15,894 bases of DNA, taken from NCBI GenBank assembly GCA_030040235.1, contig JASHUC010000474.1, forward strand, positions 1 through 15,894, in the 5' to 3' direction. Shown here piece after piece: positions 1 to 6,145 of this stretch. The position numbers and the translations under genes were made by a program. The notes beneath the pieces were generated by a model, which saw only the letters and a list, made by a program, of their open reading frames with translations, did no database searches and was not told the origin of the DNA. The DNA is from Gammaproteobacteria bacterium (GTDB lineage Bacteria; Pseudomonadota; Gammaproteobacteria; Steroidobacterales; Steroidobacteraceae). Position 1 is the stretch's first letter. Every line of letters begins with the position of its first letter.

Positions 1-641
1 GCCGAGCTCCAGGCGATCAAGTTCGGGGCGCGGGTGGCGGTCCCTCGCCGCGCCGAAAAGCTCCACTCGAGCACCCGCCCGGGATACTACGAGGTCTCTC
101 TGGATGACGGGACCACCATACTCGGACGCTCGATGGTGATCGCAACCGGAGCCCGCTACCGCAAGCTCGGGGTGCCCGAGGAGGACCGCTTCCAGGGCGC
201 AGGGCTTTACTAGGCGGCGACCGAGCTCGAGGCTCGGCCCTGTAAGGACCAGGAGGTCGTCGTGGTCGGCGGAGGCAACTCCGCCGGGCAAGCGGCGATG
301 TTCCTCGCATCGCGCGCATCCTGTGTACGCCTCGTGCACCGTGGCCGCGACCTTTCGGACAGCATGTCGCAATACCTCATCGAGCGTCTGCGTCACGCAG
401 ACAACGTCAGCATCGAGACCGGGTCACAGGTCGTCGAGCTGTCCGGGGACGAACACCTTCGAACCGTCAGGATCCGCGACAGCGAGGGGCGTGTCGCCAA
501 GCGCCCGACTGGGGGACTCTTCATCACCTCTCGGGCGTCTTCGTTGTGGGCGATGTGCGCTCGGGCTCGGTAAAAAGGGTCGCCTCGGCGGTCGGAGAGG
601 GATCTGTCGTCGTCCAGGCCATTCACGCGCGGCTCGGGTGA
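1..641 (+). pseudogene. Decayed thioredoxin-reductase-like flavoprotein gene, 3' part
   Basis: The remnant reads from base 1 in frame 1, so its 5' part lies outside the window. It matches the C-terminal half of the intact flavoprotein at 12614-14335 (about residues 298-554 of that protein). Shared landmarks are the ATGARY stretch, the NADPH-binding GGGNSAGQAA motif (from base 265) and the C-terminal GDVRSGSVKR and ASAVGEG motifs. Two lesions are visible. An in-frame TAG at 211-213 falls where the intact copy has YYAAT. Around 518-525, about 45-50 codons are missing and the frame changes from 1 to 3, after which the conserved C-terminus continues to a TGA at 639-641. The segment from about 262 to 573 could in theory still be translated but would lack the FAD domain and the true C-terminus. 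The stop lies 2 bp from the convergent SYLF gene. I am confident that it is a pseudogene, unless there are sequencing errors; two independent lesions make that unlikely. Confidence 0.9.
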
Positions 642-643
642 GA

Positions 644-1243
644 TCAATGGATCTCGGCGGTCCTCGTCGCCTCGATCTCGCTCGGGTTGAACGAGATCTT
701 CTCCCCACCGATCGATGCCTGAAACATTGCGCCGCCCTTGGCAATCGTGAAGACCGCCATTCCGTTGTGGTACGCGCCGGCGGTGGTTGCCTCGTTCGGG
801 CCGTCGCTCGCGCCGGCACCCGCGCCCGCCGTACCGGCCGTTGCCGAGGCCGCCGCGGTCGCAGCGACCGCGCTCGCATTCGCGCCGAATTCGAAATGTC
901 CGAAAACGACGCGATCGAACGCGTCTCGATCCCGGAAGAAGACGATCTCGCTAAATTCCTGCCCGCCCAGTTGCGGCCCGACGCTCAACTGACTCAACGA
1001 CGCATCACCGATATAGCGGCCATGTGCGAAAACCTGCCCCTTGCCGTGGGCCGCGCCAATGCCGAGCGCTCCCTCCTTGATGACCGGAAAGACCGCGTAC
1101 GCGTAGCTGTGGGCGAAGAATGAAGCGCTCGCCCCTGCATTCTCGAATAGGTTGATCGTCTCGTCATAAGGGCCGGCCCATGCCGTCGATCCCAGCAGCA
1201 GCAGCATGGGGATGGGCAGCATGCGCGCGAATGGTCCTCTCAT
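644..1243 (-). CDS. SYLF/Ysc84-domain lipid-binding protein, exported (copy 1)
   Basis: This 199-residue protein belongs to the bacterial SYLF (Ysc84 actin-binding-like) family, small proteins with a predicted lipid-binding fold. The precise bacterial role is not established. A signal peptide is clear: Arg near the N-terminus, a Leu-rich core, then AWA at 21-23 before GPYDETI. Family landmarks follow: SYAYAVFP (46-53), the Gly-rich GIGAAHGKGQV (61-71), VFFRD (101-105), and GMAVFTIAKGGAMFQASIGG near the end (161-180). Residues about 121-156 are an Ala/Gly/Ser/Thr-rich linker, absent from the copy at 11701-12159 but common in the family. The ATG at 1243 is chosen because AGAGGA lies 6 bases upstream on the minus strand and because it begins the signal peptide; the frame extends further upstream but without support. 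It converges on the dead flavoprotein gene. Confidence 0.9.
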   Translation of the reverse strand: MRGPFARMLPIPMLLLLGSTAWAGPYDETINLFENAGASASFFAHSYAYAVFPVIKEGALGIGAAHGKGQVFAHGRYIGDASLSQLSVGPQLGGQEFSEIVFFRDRDAFDRVVFGHFEFGANASAVAATAAASATAGTAGAGAGASDGPNEATTAGAYHNGMAVFTIAKGGAMFQASIGGEKISFNPSEIEATRTAEIH

Positions 1244-1705
1244 GGTCGTTCCTCTGATTTGCGGTTGTGTCTCGCGATACGGACAGCCTATGACGCGTAC
1301 GCCAGCCTCAACAACACGCATTCAGTGGATGCTGGGTTGCATGCCAGTGGATGACGAAGGGCGCGACAGCTTATGGCCCACCGGGAGGTGCAATGCGGTG
1401 GGATCGCTCCAGAGCAAGCGCGACGTAATCGCAAGCTGCGCTCGTTCGCGGCCGCTTCGAGCATCGAGTACATCTGCGGGGAGAGCGTGGACATCTCGAC
1501 CACTATGGCGGTCGTCTTTGCGGCGGGAATGACCTTCCCAAGCGTGACCGCCTCCGAGGGCGTCGCACCCGCCTCGGCCAGCGGCGGCTGCGCCGCCTGA
1601 GTTCTCGGGCAATCCGTCTAGGCTCGCCAGGCGCGTCCCTTGCGCAGAACGGCCCAAAGCGTACTCTTGCAACCTCTTCATTGCATGCTCCGGCTGGAGA
1701 AAGCG
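1244..1705. other. Gene-poor region upstream of SYLF copy 1
   Basis: No gene here is well supported. The part next to 1243 must hold the promoter and leader of the SYLF gene on the minus strand; I see only a poor sigma-70-like match there (TTGTTG and TAGGCT, 18 bases apart). A 9-bp direct repeat, CAGTGGATG, occurs at 1323-1331 and 1345-1353, with starts 22 bp apart. On the minus strand, about 1400-1617 has a protein-like open frame without a convincing start or ribosome binding site. Just left of the zinc-ribbon gene, TTGCGC (1640-1645) and TACTCT (1662-1667), 16 bases apart, are a weak promoter candidate for that gene. Confidence 0.5.
1323..1353. repeat. 9-bp direct repeat, 22-bp period
   Basis: CAGTGGATG is present at 1323-1331 and again at 1345-1353. 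The 22-bp period is about two helical turns, so a protein binding both copies would sit on one face of the DNA. The pair is 80-110 bp upstream of the SYLF start (1243, minus). A regulator site is possible, but a chance repeat of this length cannot be excluded. Confidence 0.35.
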
Positions 1706-1894
1706 ATGACAAGCATTGTTGCAGATCCCCATTACTTCGACTGTCCGAGTTGCAAGGCATTCGAAACGTTGCGACGGCTCAGCGGAAGGGACCGGGGTAT
1801 GGGCTCCGATGAGTACGAATGCCGTGAATGTCATAGCCGACACCGGACGGAAGACCTCGAGCGGGAGTCGGCTAGGCGCAAGGCGATCGAATGA
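1706..1894 (+). CDS. Small zinc-ribbon-like protein
   Basis: This is a 62-residue protein with two CxxC knuckles: C13-P-S-C16 and C39-R-E-C42, 22 residues apart. That is the layout of a zinc ribbon. The C-terminal third (about 47-62) is highly charged (E, R, K) and probably helical. The ATG at 1706 is preceded by GGAGA at 1696-1700 with 5 bases between, a very good ribbon of evidence for this start over the upstream in-frame ATG at 1640. No signal peptide or membrane segment is visible, so it is presumably cytoplasmic. The family is unknown to me. Small zinc-ribbon proteins can bind nucleic acid or act as metal-binding adaptors, but nothing here decides between these. It stands alone between gene-poor stretches. 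Confidence 0.7.
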   Translation: MTSIVADPHYFDCPSCKAFETLRRLSGRDRGMGSDEYECRECHSRHRTEDLERESARRKAIE

Positions 1895-2169
1895 GGCGCG
1901 CCGGTACCTCGAGTTCGCACCGCCCCACGAGTTGCCGGGCAGTCAAAGTCCCGATTCGACCGATGCGAGGCGAGGCGGTTATGGCCGGGCAATTGCGCCG
2001 TCACAGCTTGCTCTGATCCCGGTGCTGCCTGCAGCCCGCTGGATGGCCCCTCGCAACCCCGGAAAACTCATCGTGGATGCCTGATTACCTGGGCCTGCCT
2101 ACATGGAACCCGGCCTATGCTGCTCCACGGGCGCAGAGTTTTCTTGTGCGTTACGTTCGCCCGGTTGTG

Positions 2170-2196
2170 CTTTTGTGCTCAGCTATTGAGCAAAAG
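2170..2196. repeat. Inverted repeat, AT-flanked hairpin
   Basis: The left arm CTTTT-gt-GCTCA (2170-2181) pairs with TGAGC-AAAAG (2187-2196) around the 5-base loop GCTAT, with a 2-base bulge. The T-run on one side and A-run on the other resemble a weak bidirectional terminator. It could equally be an operator, since the right arm overlaps the weak promoter candidate at 2186-2213. Confidence 0.35.
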
Positions 2197-2305
2197 CCAC
2201 ATTGCCATATCGAGCCGAGCCGGTGTCCCCTTGCCGGCACCTGTTTCGTCAAATAGCATTCACGTTGTCCAAGCCCGACTGATCTGCGTCCCGCTATCCT
2301 CGCCA

Positions 2306-2319
2306 GGGCCTGGAGGCCC
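2306..2319. repeat. Palindrome just upstream of the MCE operon
   Basis: GGGCC-TGGA-GGCCC forms a 5-bp GC stem with a 4-base loop, about 30 bases before the permease start. It could act as a leader hairpin or an operator half. No T-run follows, so it is not a terminator. Confidence 0.3.
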
Positions 2320-2348
2320 GATGCGATCTCGTGCGGCATGGGAGGGGT

Positions 2349-3467
2349 ATGGAGCCCTCGATAAGCCATCGGCGTGCTCCAGACGGGACGCTCCTCGTGG
2401 AGCTATCCGGTTTCTGGAATCTACGAACGACGCAAGGGCGGGCGGCGAGGCTGCTTGCCGAGCTCGCCAAGGTGAGCTCCGCAGGAGCACTGTGGGACCT
2501 GACGCGCCTCGATGACTTGGACGTTGCGGGGGCGACCCTTCTGTGGCGCACGTGGGACCGCACGCTCCCTGCACGGCTACTGACGCGTCCTGACGATGAG
2601 AAGATCTTTCGACAGCTCGCGGCGCTGCCGCGCGATGTGGTCCGGGGGAGACCAGCGCTTGACTGGGCGTCGCCCCTTCTGGCCCTCAACGCTGCAGTTC
2701 GGGCACTCGGGTGTAATGCGCTCGGGATGCTCGAACTTCTCGGCCAGGTCACCCTGGCCGGTGCACGCTCCCTCCGAAGTCTGCGCGAGGTTCCCTTGAA
2801 GGAAATCTCCGCAGCGGTGTTTCACACCGGTGCCCAGGCGCTTCCCATCACGGCCCTCGTTGGTTTTCTGATCGGCATCGTTCTCAGCTACCTCTCGGCC
2901 GGCGAGCTTCGCGACCTCGGTGCCGACTTTCTGGTCGTCAACCTGCTTGGAATCACGATCCTGCGCGAACTGGGGCCGCTCCTCGCGGCCATTCTGAACG
3001 CCGGCCGGTCCGGCTCCTCGATGACGGCACAGATCGGCGTTATGCGCGTCACGAACGAGCTCGAGGCCATGTCCGTGCTTGGCATCTCGCCCGCTCTTCG
3101 GCTCGTATTTCCGAAGGTCCTCGGCCAAATGATTGCGTTGCCCCTGGTCGTGCTTTGGACGGACGTTCTTGCAATGATCGGGGGAATGGTGGGAGCGAAA
3201 ATACAGCTCGGTATAGCCTATTCTGCGTTCTTCCACCGGATTCCACAGGTTATTCCCTTGGCGAGCCTTTGGTTCGGCGTCTGCAAGGGCGCGCTGTTTG
3301 GCGCGCTGGTCGCACTCATCGCCTGCTATTTCGGGCTCCAGATCCGGCCGGATACCGAGGGATTGGCCCTAGGCACCACCCGATCGGTGGTAACGGCACT
3401 CACGGTGGTTCTTATTGTCGATGCCCTTCTGGCGGTCGCCTTTTCACACATCGGACTGACACGATGA
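2349..3467 (+). CDS. MCE/Mla-type ABC transporter permease with N-terminal STAS-like domain
   Basis: This 372-residue protein is the membrane permease of a lipid/hydrophobic-compound ABC importer-exporter of the MlaE (LinK) family, acting in the inner membrane. Residues 1-95 are a soluble STAS-like domain (strand-rich start, LWDLTRLDDLDVAGA at 48-62). Residues about 120-370 form the MlaE domain with several hydrophobic segments. The family signature LRELGPLLAAILNAGRSGSS spans 205-224 and is followed by NELEAMSVLGISP at 236-248. STAS-MlaE fusions of about 370 residues are a normal family form; E. coli MlaE lacks the STAS part. The ATG at 2349 is preceded by GGAGGGG (2341-2347), rather close; an in-frame GTG at 2331 is the alternative. 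The stop overlaps the ATPase start as ATGA, so the two are translationally coupled. Confidence 0.93.
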   Translation: MEPSISHRRAPDGTLLVELSGFWNLRTTQGRAARLLAELAKVSSAGALWDLTRLDDLDVAGATLLWRTWDRTLPARLLTRPDDEKIFRQLAALPRDVVRGRPALDWASPLLALNAAVRALGCNALGMLELLGQVTLAGARSLRSLREVPLKEISAAVFHTGAQALPITALVGFLIGIVLSYLSAGELRDLGADFLVVNLLGITILRELGPLLAAILNAGRSGSSMTAQIGVMRVTNELEAMSVLGISPALRLVFPKVLGQMIALPLVVLWTDVLAMIGGMVGAKIQLGIAYSAFFHRIPQVIPLASLWFGVCKGALFGALVALIACYFGLQIRPDTEGLALGTTRSVVTALTVVLIVDALLAVAFSHIGLTR

Positions 3468-4285
3468 GCGAGGAGGCACCCGCCATCGAGATCAGGAATC
3501 TCTGGACGGTCATGGGCACGGCGACCGTCCATCGGGACGTGAATCTCGAGGTCCGCCCGGGGGAGATTCTTGCCATCATCGGCGGGTCTGGGAACGGCAA
3601 GACCACGCTCTTTCGCGAGATGCTGGGACTCCTGCTTCCGACCCGTGGCGAGGTCAAGGTGCTCGGCGCAGACATGCGACGACTCACTCGGCGCGAACGC
3701 TCCCGGTTGGCGACGCGCTGCGGCGTAGTATTTCAGAACGGTGCCCTCTTCAGCGCCCTATCAGCATTCGACAATGTCGCGCTTCCGGTCCGTGAGACCT
3801 GTGGGTGGCCCGAGGACCTGCTTCCTGAGCTCGTGCTCGCCACATTGCAGGGGACCGGTATCGCCGCCAATCAGGCGGCGCGGCTACCCGCGGAACTCTC
3901 CGGCGGCATGGTGAAGCGCGTCGCCTTGGCGCGCGCACTCATTCTCGAGCCCGAGCTCCTGTTCATGGATGAGCCCACGGCCGGTCTTGCGCCGGATCAG
4001 CGCCACGCCGTAATCGGTCTCCTCGCGCGGCTCAAGCGCGAGTTCGAGCTGACCGTCGTACTGATCACGCACGACGTGGACGTGGTTGTCGCGCTCGCTG
4101 ACCGGGTTGCGGTACTTGCTGACCAAAGCATTCTCACTGTCGCACCGGTCGATGAAGTCGCTGAATTTCCTCACGAGTTCGTCCGCGGTTTCTTCCTCGA
4201 CCAGGCGAACCGCTGCCAGCAAGCTCGACGCGAGGCTTTTCGTACCTATCTCGAGACCACACACGCCCACCGGCTCGTGGAGTAA
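3464..4285 (+). CDS. MlaF-like ABC transporter ATPase
   Basis: This 273-residue cytoplasmic ATPase powers the MCE lipid transporter. All nucleotide-binding motifs are visible: Walker A GGSGNGKTT (40-48), Q-loop Gln at 91, signature LSGGM (145-149), Walker B LLFMDE (165-170) and the H-loop THD (202-204). SGGMVKRVALARA is typical of the MlaF/LinL branch, as is the start context MSEEAP..IEIRNL. The ATG overlaps the permease stop by 4 bases, and the MCE gene begins 3 bp after its stop, so the three should be made in balanced amounts. The C-terminal extension after about 240 is short and charged, as in MlaF. Nothing is missing. The substrate cannot be told from the ATPase. Confidence 0.95.
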   Translation: MSEEAPAIEIRNLWTVMGTATVHRDVNLEVRPGEILAIIGGSGNGKTTLFREMLGLLLPTRGEVKVLGADMRRLTRRERSRLATRCGVVFQNGALFSALSAFDNVALPVRETCGWPEDLLPELVLATLQGTGIAANQAARLPAELSGGMVKRVALARALILEPELLFMDEPTAGLAPDQRHAVIGLLARLKREFELTVVLITHDVDVVVALADRVAVLADQSILTVAPVDEVAEFPHEFVRGFFLDQANRCQQARREAFRTYLETTHAHRLVE

Positions 4286-4288
4286 GCC

Positions 4289-5230
4289 ATGGAAAATCGC
4301 GCATACGCCATTGCAACCGGAGCCTTCGTGCTGGTCCTCGTTGCCGCTCTGTCGGCCGGCGCGTTTTGGCTCGCCGGCGCGTCGGCCACCGGGGTGCCTT
4401 ACGATCTGATCACGAAGGCCTCGGTCGCCGGACTTGCGAACGGCGCCGCGGTTCGGCTGCGCGGAATCGAGGTCGGTGAGGTTCGGAGCATCGGCTTCGA
4501 CCCTGCCGATCCGCGCCGTGTTCGCGTGCGCATTGTTGTTGACCCCGACACGCATCTCCTGGAGGGGACCCACGCGACGCTGAGCTATCTTGGGCTCTCG
4601 AGCAGCGCTTATATCGAACTCGACTATCCGGACAATGCTGCAAGCGCGCTGCGCACCTCTCTCGCGAAGCCGACCAGAATTCCACTGACTACATCCGGAT
4701 TCGCCCAGCTCGCCGACGCCGGTAACGAACTCCTGAAGACGTTCAACGGAACTCTACAGCGCGTAAATGCCGTGCTCACTCCCGAGACATCGCGGGACAT
4801 CACCGCCCTTACGGCACATCTCAGCGAGGCCGCTGCAAGCATGGCGCTGTTGACTCGGGAGCTGCAACCGGCGGCTCGCCGTGCCAATCACGCCATCGGC
4901 AGCGCAGACGATCTTCTGCAATCCCTACGCGCCACGTCACACGATGCCGACACGCTGCTCGTCGATCTGCACGCTCAAGGCGGTCCCTTGGACGCGATCC
5001 GCGACGGCGCCCGCAATACGGGACAAGCGGCCCGAGATCTGGAGACGGCGCTTCTCGATGAGACTCTACCCCGGATCGACGTGCTCGCCGAGCGACTCAC
5101 GCGCGCGTCCGACTCCCTGAATCAGGCTCTGCAGCGGATTGAAAGTCAGCCGCAAAGCTTGATCTTTGGGCCTCCGGCTCCAGCACCGGGACCCGGCGAA
5201 CCGGGCTTCCGGGAAACGGCGGGAAAATGA
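4289..5230 (+). CDS. MCE-domain (MlaD/LinM-like) periplasmic lipid-binding protein, membrane anchored
   Basis: This 313-residue protein has one N-terminal membrane anchor (about 9-30), then a single MCE domain (about 38-115) with the characteristic VAGLANGAAVRLRGIEVGEV stretch (46-65) and LGLSSSAYIELD (101-112). A long Ala/Leu-rich, largely helical region (about 130-290) follows, with a Pro/Gly tail (294-307). In this family MCE domains make a hexameric ring in the periplasm and the helices can form a tube or needle carrying lipids across; the helical length here is longer than in E. coli MlaD (about 180 residues) and closer to LinM/Mce-like proteins. GGAG at 4279-4282, 6 bases before the ATG, supports the start. 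Its stop overlaps the lipoprotein start (ATGA). Confidence 0.94.
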   Translation: MENRAYAIATGAFVLVLVAALSAGAFWLAGASATGVPYDLITKASVAGLANGAAVRLRGIEVGEVRSIGFDPADPRRVRVRIVVDPDTHLLEGTHATLSYLGLSSSAYIELDYPDNAASALRTSLAKPTRIPLTTSGFAQLADAGNELLKTFNGTLQRVNAVLTPETSRDITALTAHLSEAAASMALLTRELQPAARRANHAIGSADDLLQSLRATSHDADTLLVDLHAQGGPLDAIRDGARNTGQAARDLETALLDETLPRIDVLAERLTRASDSLNQALQRIESQPQSLIFGPPAPAPGPGEPGFRETAGK

Positions 5231-5871
5231 TGCGTTCTCTTCTCGCGCTGATCACTCTGCTCGCTGCGGCGTGCGTAACGCATCGCGCCCTCCCCCTTCG
5301 CTACGATCTCGACGCCGCGCCCGCTCACATCGTGTCCGGCCCCCATTTCCGCGCGACGATCGCGGTTGCGCCGATCCAGGCTCCGAGTTGGCTTTCCACG
5401 ACGGCGCTCCTCTATCGACTCGACTACCAGACTCCAGCGCATGCAAGCGCCTACACACGAAGCGAGTGGACCGCTCCCCCGAGCGAGCTTCTGACGCTGC
5501 GCCTCCAAGAGCGCATCGCCGCGGCGAATGACGGATTCACGCTCGAACGTCTTCCCCATGGAACCGCCGGCTATGAGCTGCACGTGACGCTCGTGGATTT
5601 CACCCAGATCTTTCGAGCGCCGCATCAGAGCCAGTGCCTCGTGACGTTGAGTGCGACGCTCATCGGTCGTGGCGATCAGGTACTTGCCCAGAAGACGTTC
5701 CGTGCAGTGGCGGATGCCCCGACCGCCGATGCTCCGGGTGCCGTCGCAGGATTCGTCGATGCTGCGGATTCCAACCTCGCGCAGATCGTCGGATGGCTTC
5801 GCACCCTTCTTGCCATGACGTCCCCTGCCACTCTGCGCGATTTGCGGTTGATACCTGTTCCCGCTCGATAG
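5227..5871 (+). CDS. ABC-type transport auxiliary lipoprotein (LinN/PqiC-like)
   Basis: This 214-residue lipoprotein belongs to the ABC-transport auxiliary family (PqiC, LinN and similar), outer-membrane partners of MCE systems. A short signal peptide ends in LLAAAC with the lipidated Cys at residue 16. The mature part has the family pattern: RYDLDA near the start, then IAVAPIQAPSWLSTTALLYRL, and later a strand-rich ELHVTLVDFTQIF segment. The ATG at 5227 overlaps the MCE stop as ATGA; a second ATG follows directly. Gene order permease-ATPase-MCE-lipoprotein is that of the LinKLMN system known from hexachlorocyclohexane-degrading sphingomonads. Unlike the E. coli mla operon, no soluble MlaC-type lipid carrier or MlaB gene is present; the STAS domain of the permease may replace MlaB. 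Confidence 0.9.
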   Translation: MMRSLLALITLLAAACVTHRALPLRYDLDAAPAHIVSGPHFRATIAVAPIQAPSWLSTTALLYRLDYQTPAHASAYTRSEWTAPPSELLTLRLQERIAAANDGFTLERLPHGTAGYELHVTLVDFTQIFRAPHQSQCLVTLSATLIGRGDQVLAQKTFRAVADAPTADAPGAVAGFVDAADSNLAQIVGWLRTLLAMTSPATLRDLRLIPVPAR

Positions 5872-5906
5872 CAGCCGGTATCAGCGCGGACGCGTCACGC
5901 ACGTAA

Positions 5907-5934
5907 TTGACCCAGCAGAATCTTCGCCAATACC
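5907..5934 (+). promoter_or_regulatory. Possible sigma-70 promoter for the efflux operon
   Basis: TTGACC (5907-5912) matches the -35 consensus at five of six bases. At 16 bases spacing lies AATACC (5929-5934), a poor -10 with three of six matches. It is upstream of the leader open frame and of the adaptor gene. The call rests mainly on the -35 and the position. Confidence 0.3.
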
Positions 5935-6014
5935 CCGTTTCGCGCACGTGCGATTGATCCGCCCGACCACTTTCGACTGATCATGCTGAAGAAAAACAGT
6001 GTAGGAGAAGGACC

Positions 6015-6119
6015 GTGTCCGCCGATCGCCGCGACACAGTGCCAGCTGTCCCGAACAGTCTGCTTCGGCAGGCCGACGGTACGCAGGCGCTATCTGCCTT
6101 CACGAGCGATATGGCATGA
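6015..6119 (+). CDS. Possible 34-residue leader peptide before the efflux operon
   Basis: A GTG at 6015 opens a 34-codon frame ending in TGA at 6117-6119. Its ribosome binding site is better than any other in the window: AGGAG at 6003-6007 followed by a second GGA, with 7 bases to the GTG. The peptide starts MSADRRDTVPAVPN and has no signal sequence, membrane segment or recognised domain. It ends 26 bp before the adaptor start, which itself has almost no Shine-Dalgarno sequence. A 4-bp stem with a UUCG tetraloop (CTGC-TTCG-GCAG, 6060-6071) lies inside the frame. This fits a regulatory leader peptide whose translation affects the downstream operon, or the N-terminal remnant of a lost gene. No run of rare or repeated codons such as those of classical attenuators is evident. 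Confidence 0.4.
   Translation: MSADRRDTVPAVPNSLLRQADGTQALSAFTSDMA
6060..6071 (+). promoter_or_regulatory. UUCG-tetraloop hairpin in the efflux leader
   Basis: CTGC-TTCG-GCAG is a perfect 4-bp stem closing the especially stable C(UUCG)G tetraloop. It lies within the leader open frame and 75-86 bases before the adaptor start. No T-run follows, so it is not a simple terminator. It could pause polymerase or shape leader RNA folding. Confidence 0.3.
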
Positions 6120-6145
6120 TCCGACAAACCGTCGAATAACCACTC

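Larger units (their letters stand above)
1895..2348. other. Intergenic region before the MCE operon
   Basis: About 450 bp without a supportable gene on either strand. It should contain the promoter of the four-gene MCE operon that begins at 2349. The best -35/-10 pair I find is weak: TTGAGC (2186-2191) and TATCGA (2208-2213), 16 bases apart. Two inverted repeats stand out and are listed separately (2170-2196 and 2306-2319). The 3' end of the zinc-ribbon transcript probably also lies here, but I see no hairpin followed by a T-run. Confidence 0.5.

Noticed and set aside
769..880. Ala/Gly-rich stretch in SYLF copy 1 as an inserted repeat or mobile element
   Set aside because: The frame is kept on both sides and many family members have a similar Ala-rich linker; no target duplication or inverted ends are seen.
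323..1123. Long plus-strand open frame across the dead flavoprotein and SYLF copy 1
   Set aside because: It overlaps sequence with clear homology in other frames on both strands; its own translation is Arg-rich and without any domain.
1640..1705. Longer N-terminus for the zinc-ribbon protein from the ATG at 1640
   Set aside because: The added residues are not protein-like, while ATG 1706 has an excellent ribosome binding site.
2577..3236. Long minus-strand frame inside the permease gene
   Set aside because: Antisense shadow of a well-supported MlaE-family gene, rich in charged and Gly/Arg residues, no ribosome binding site or domain.
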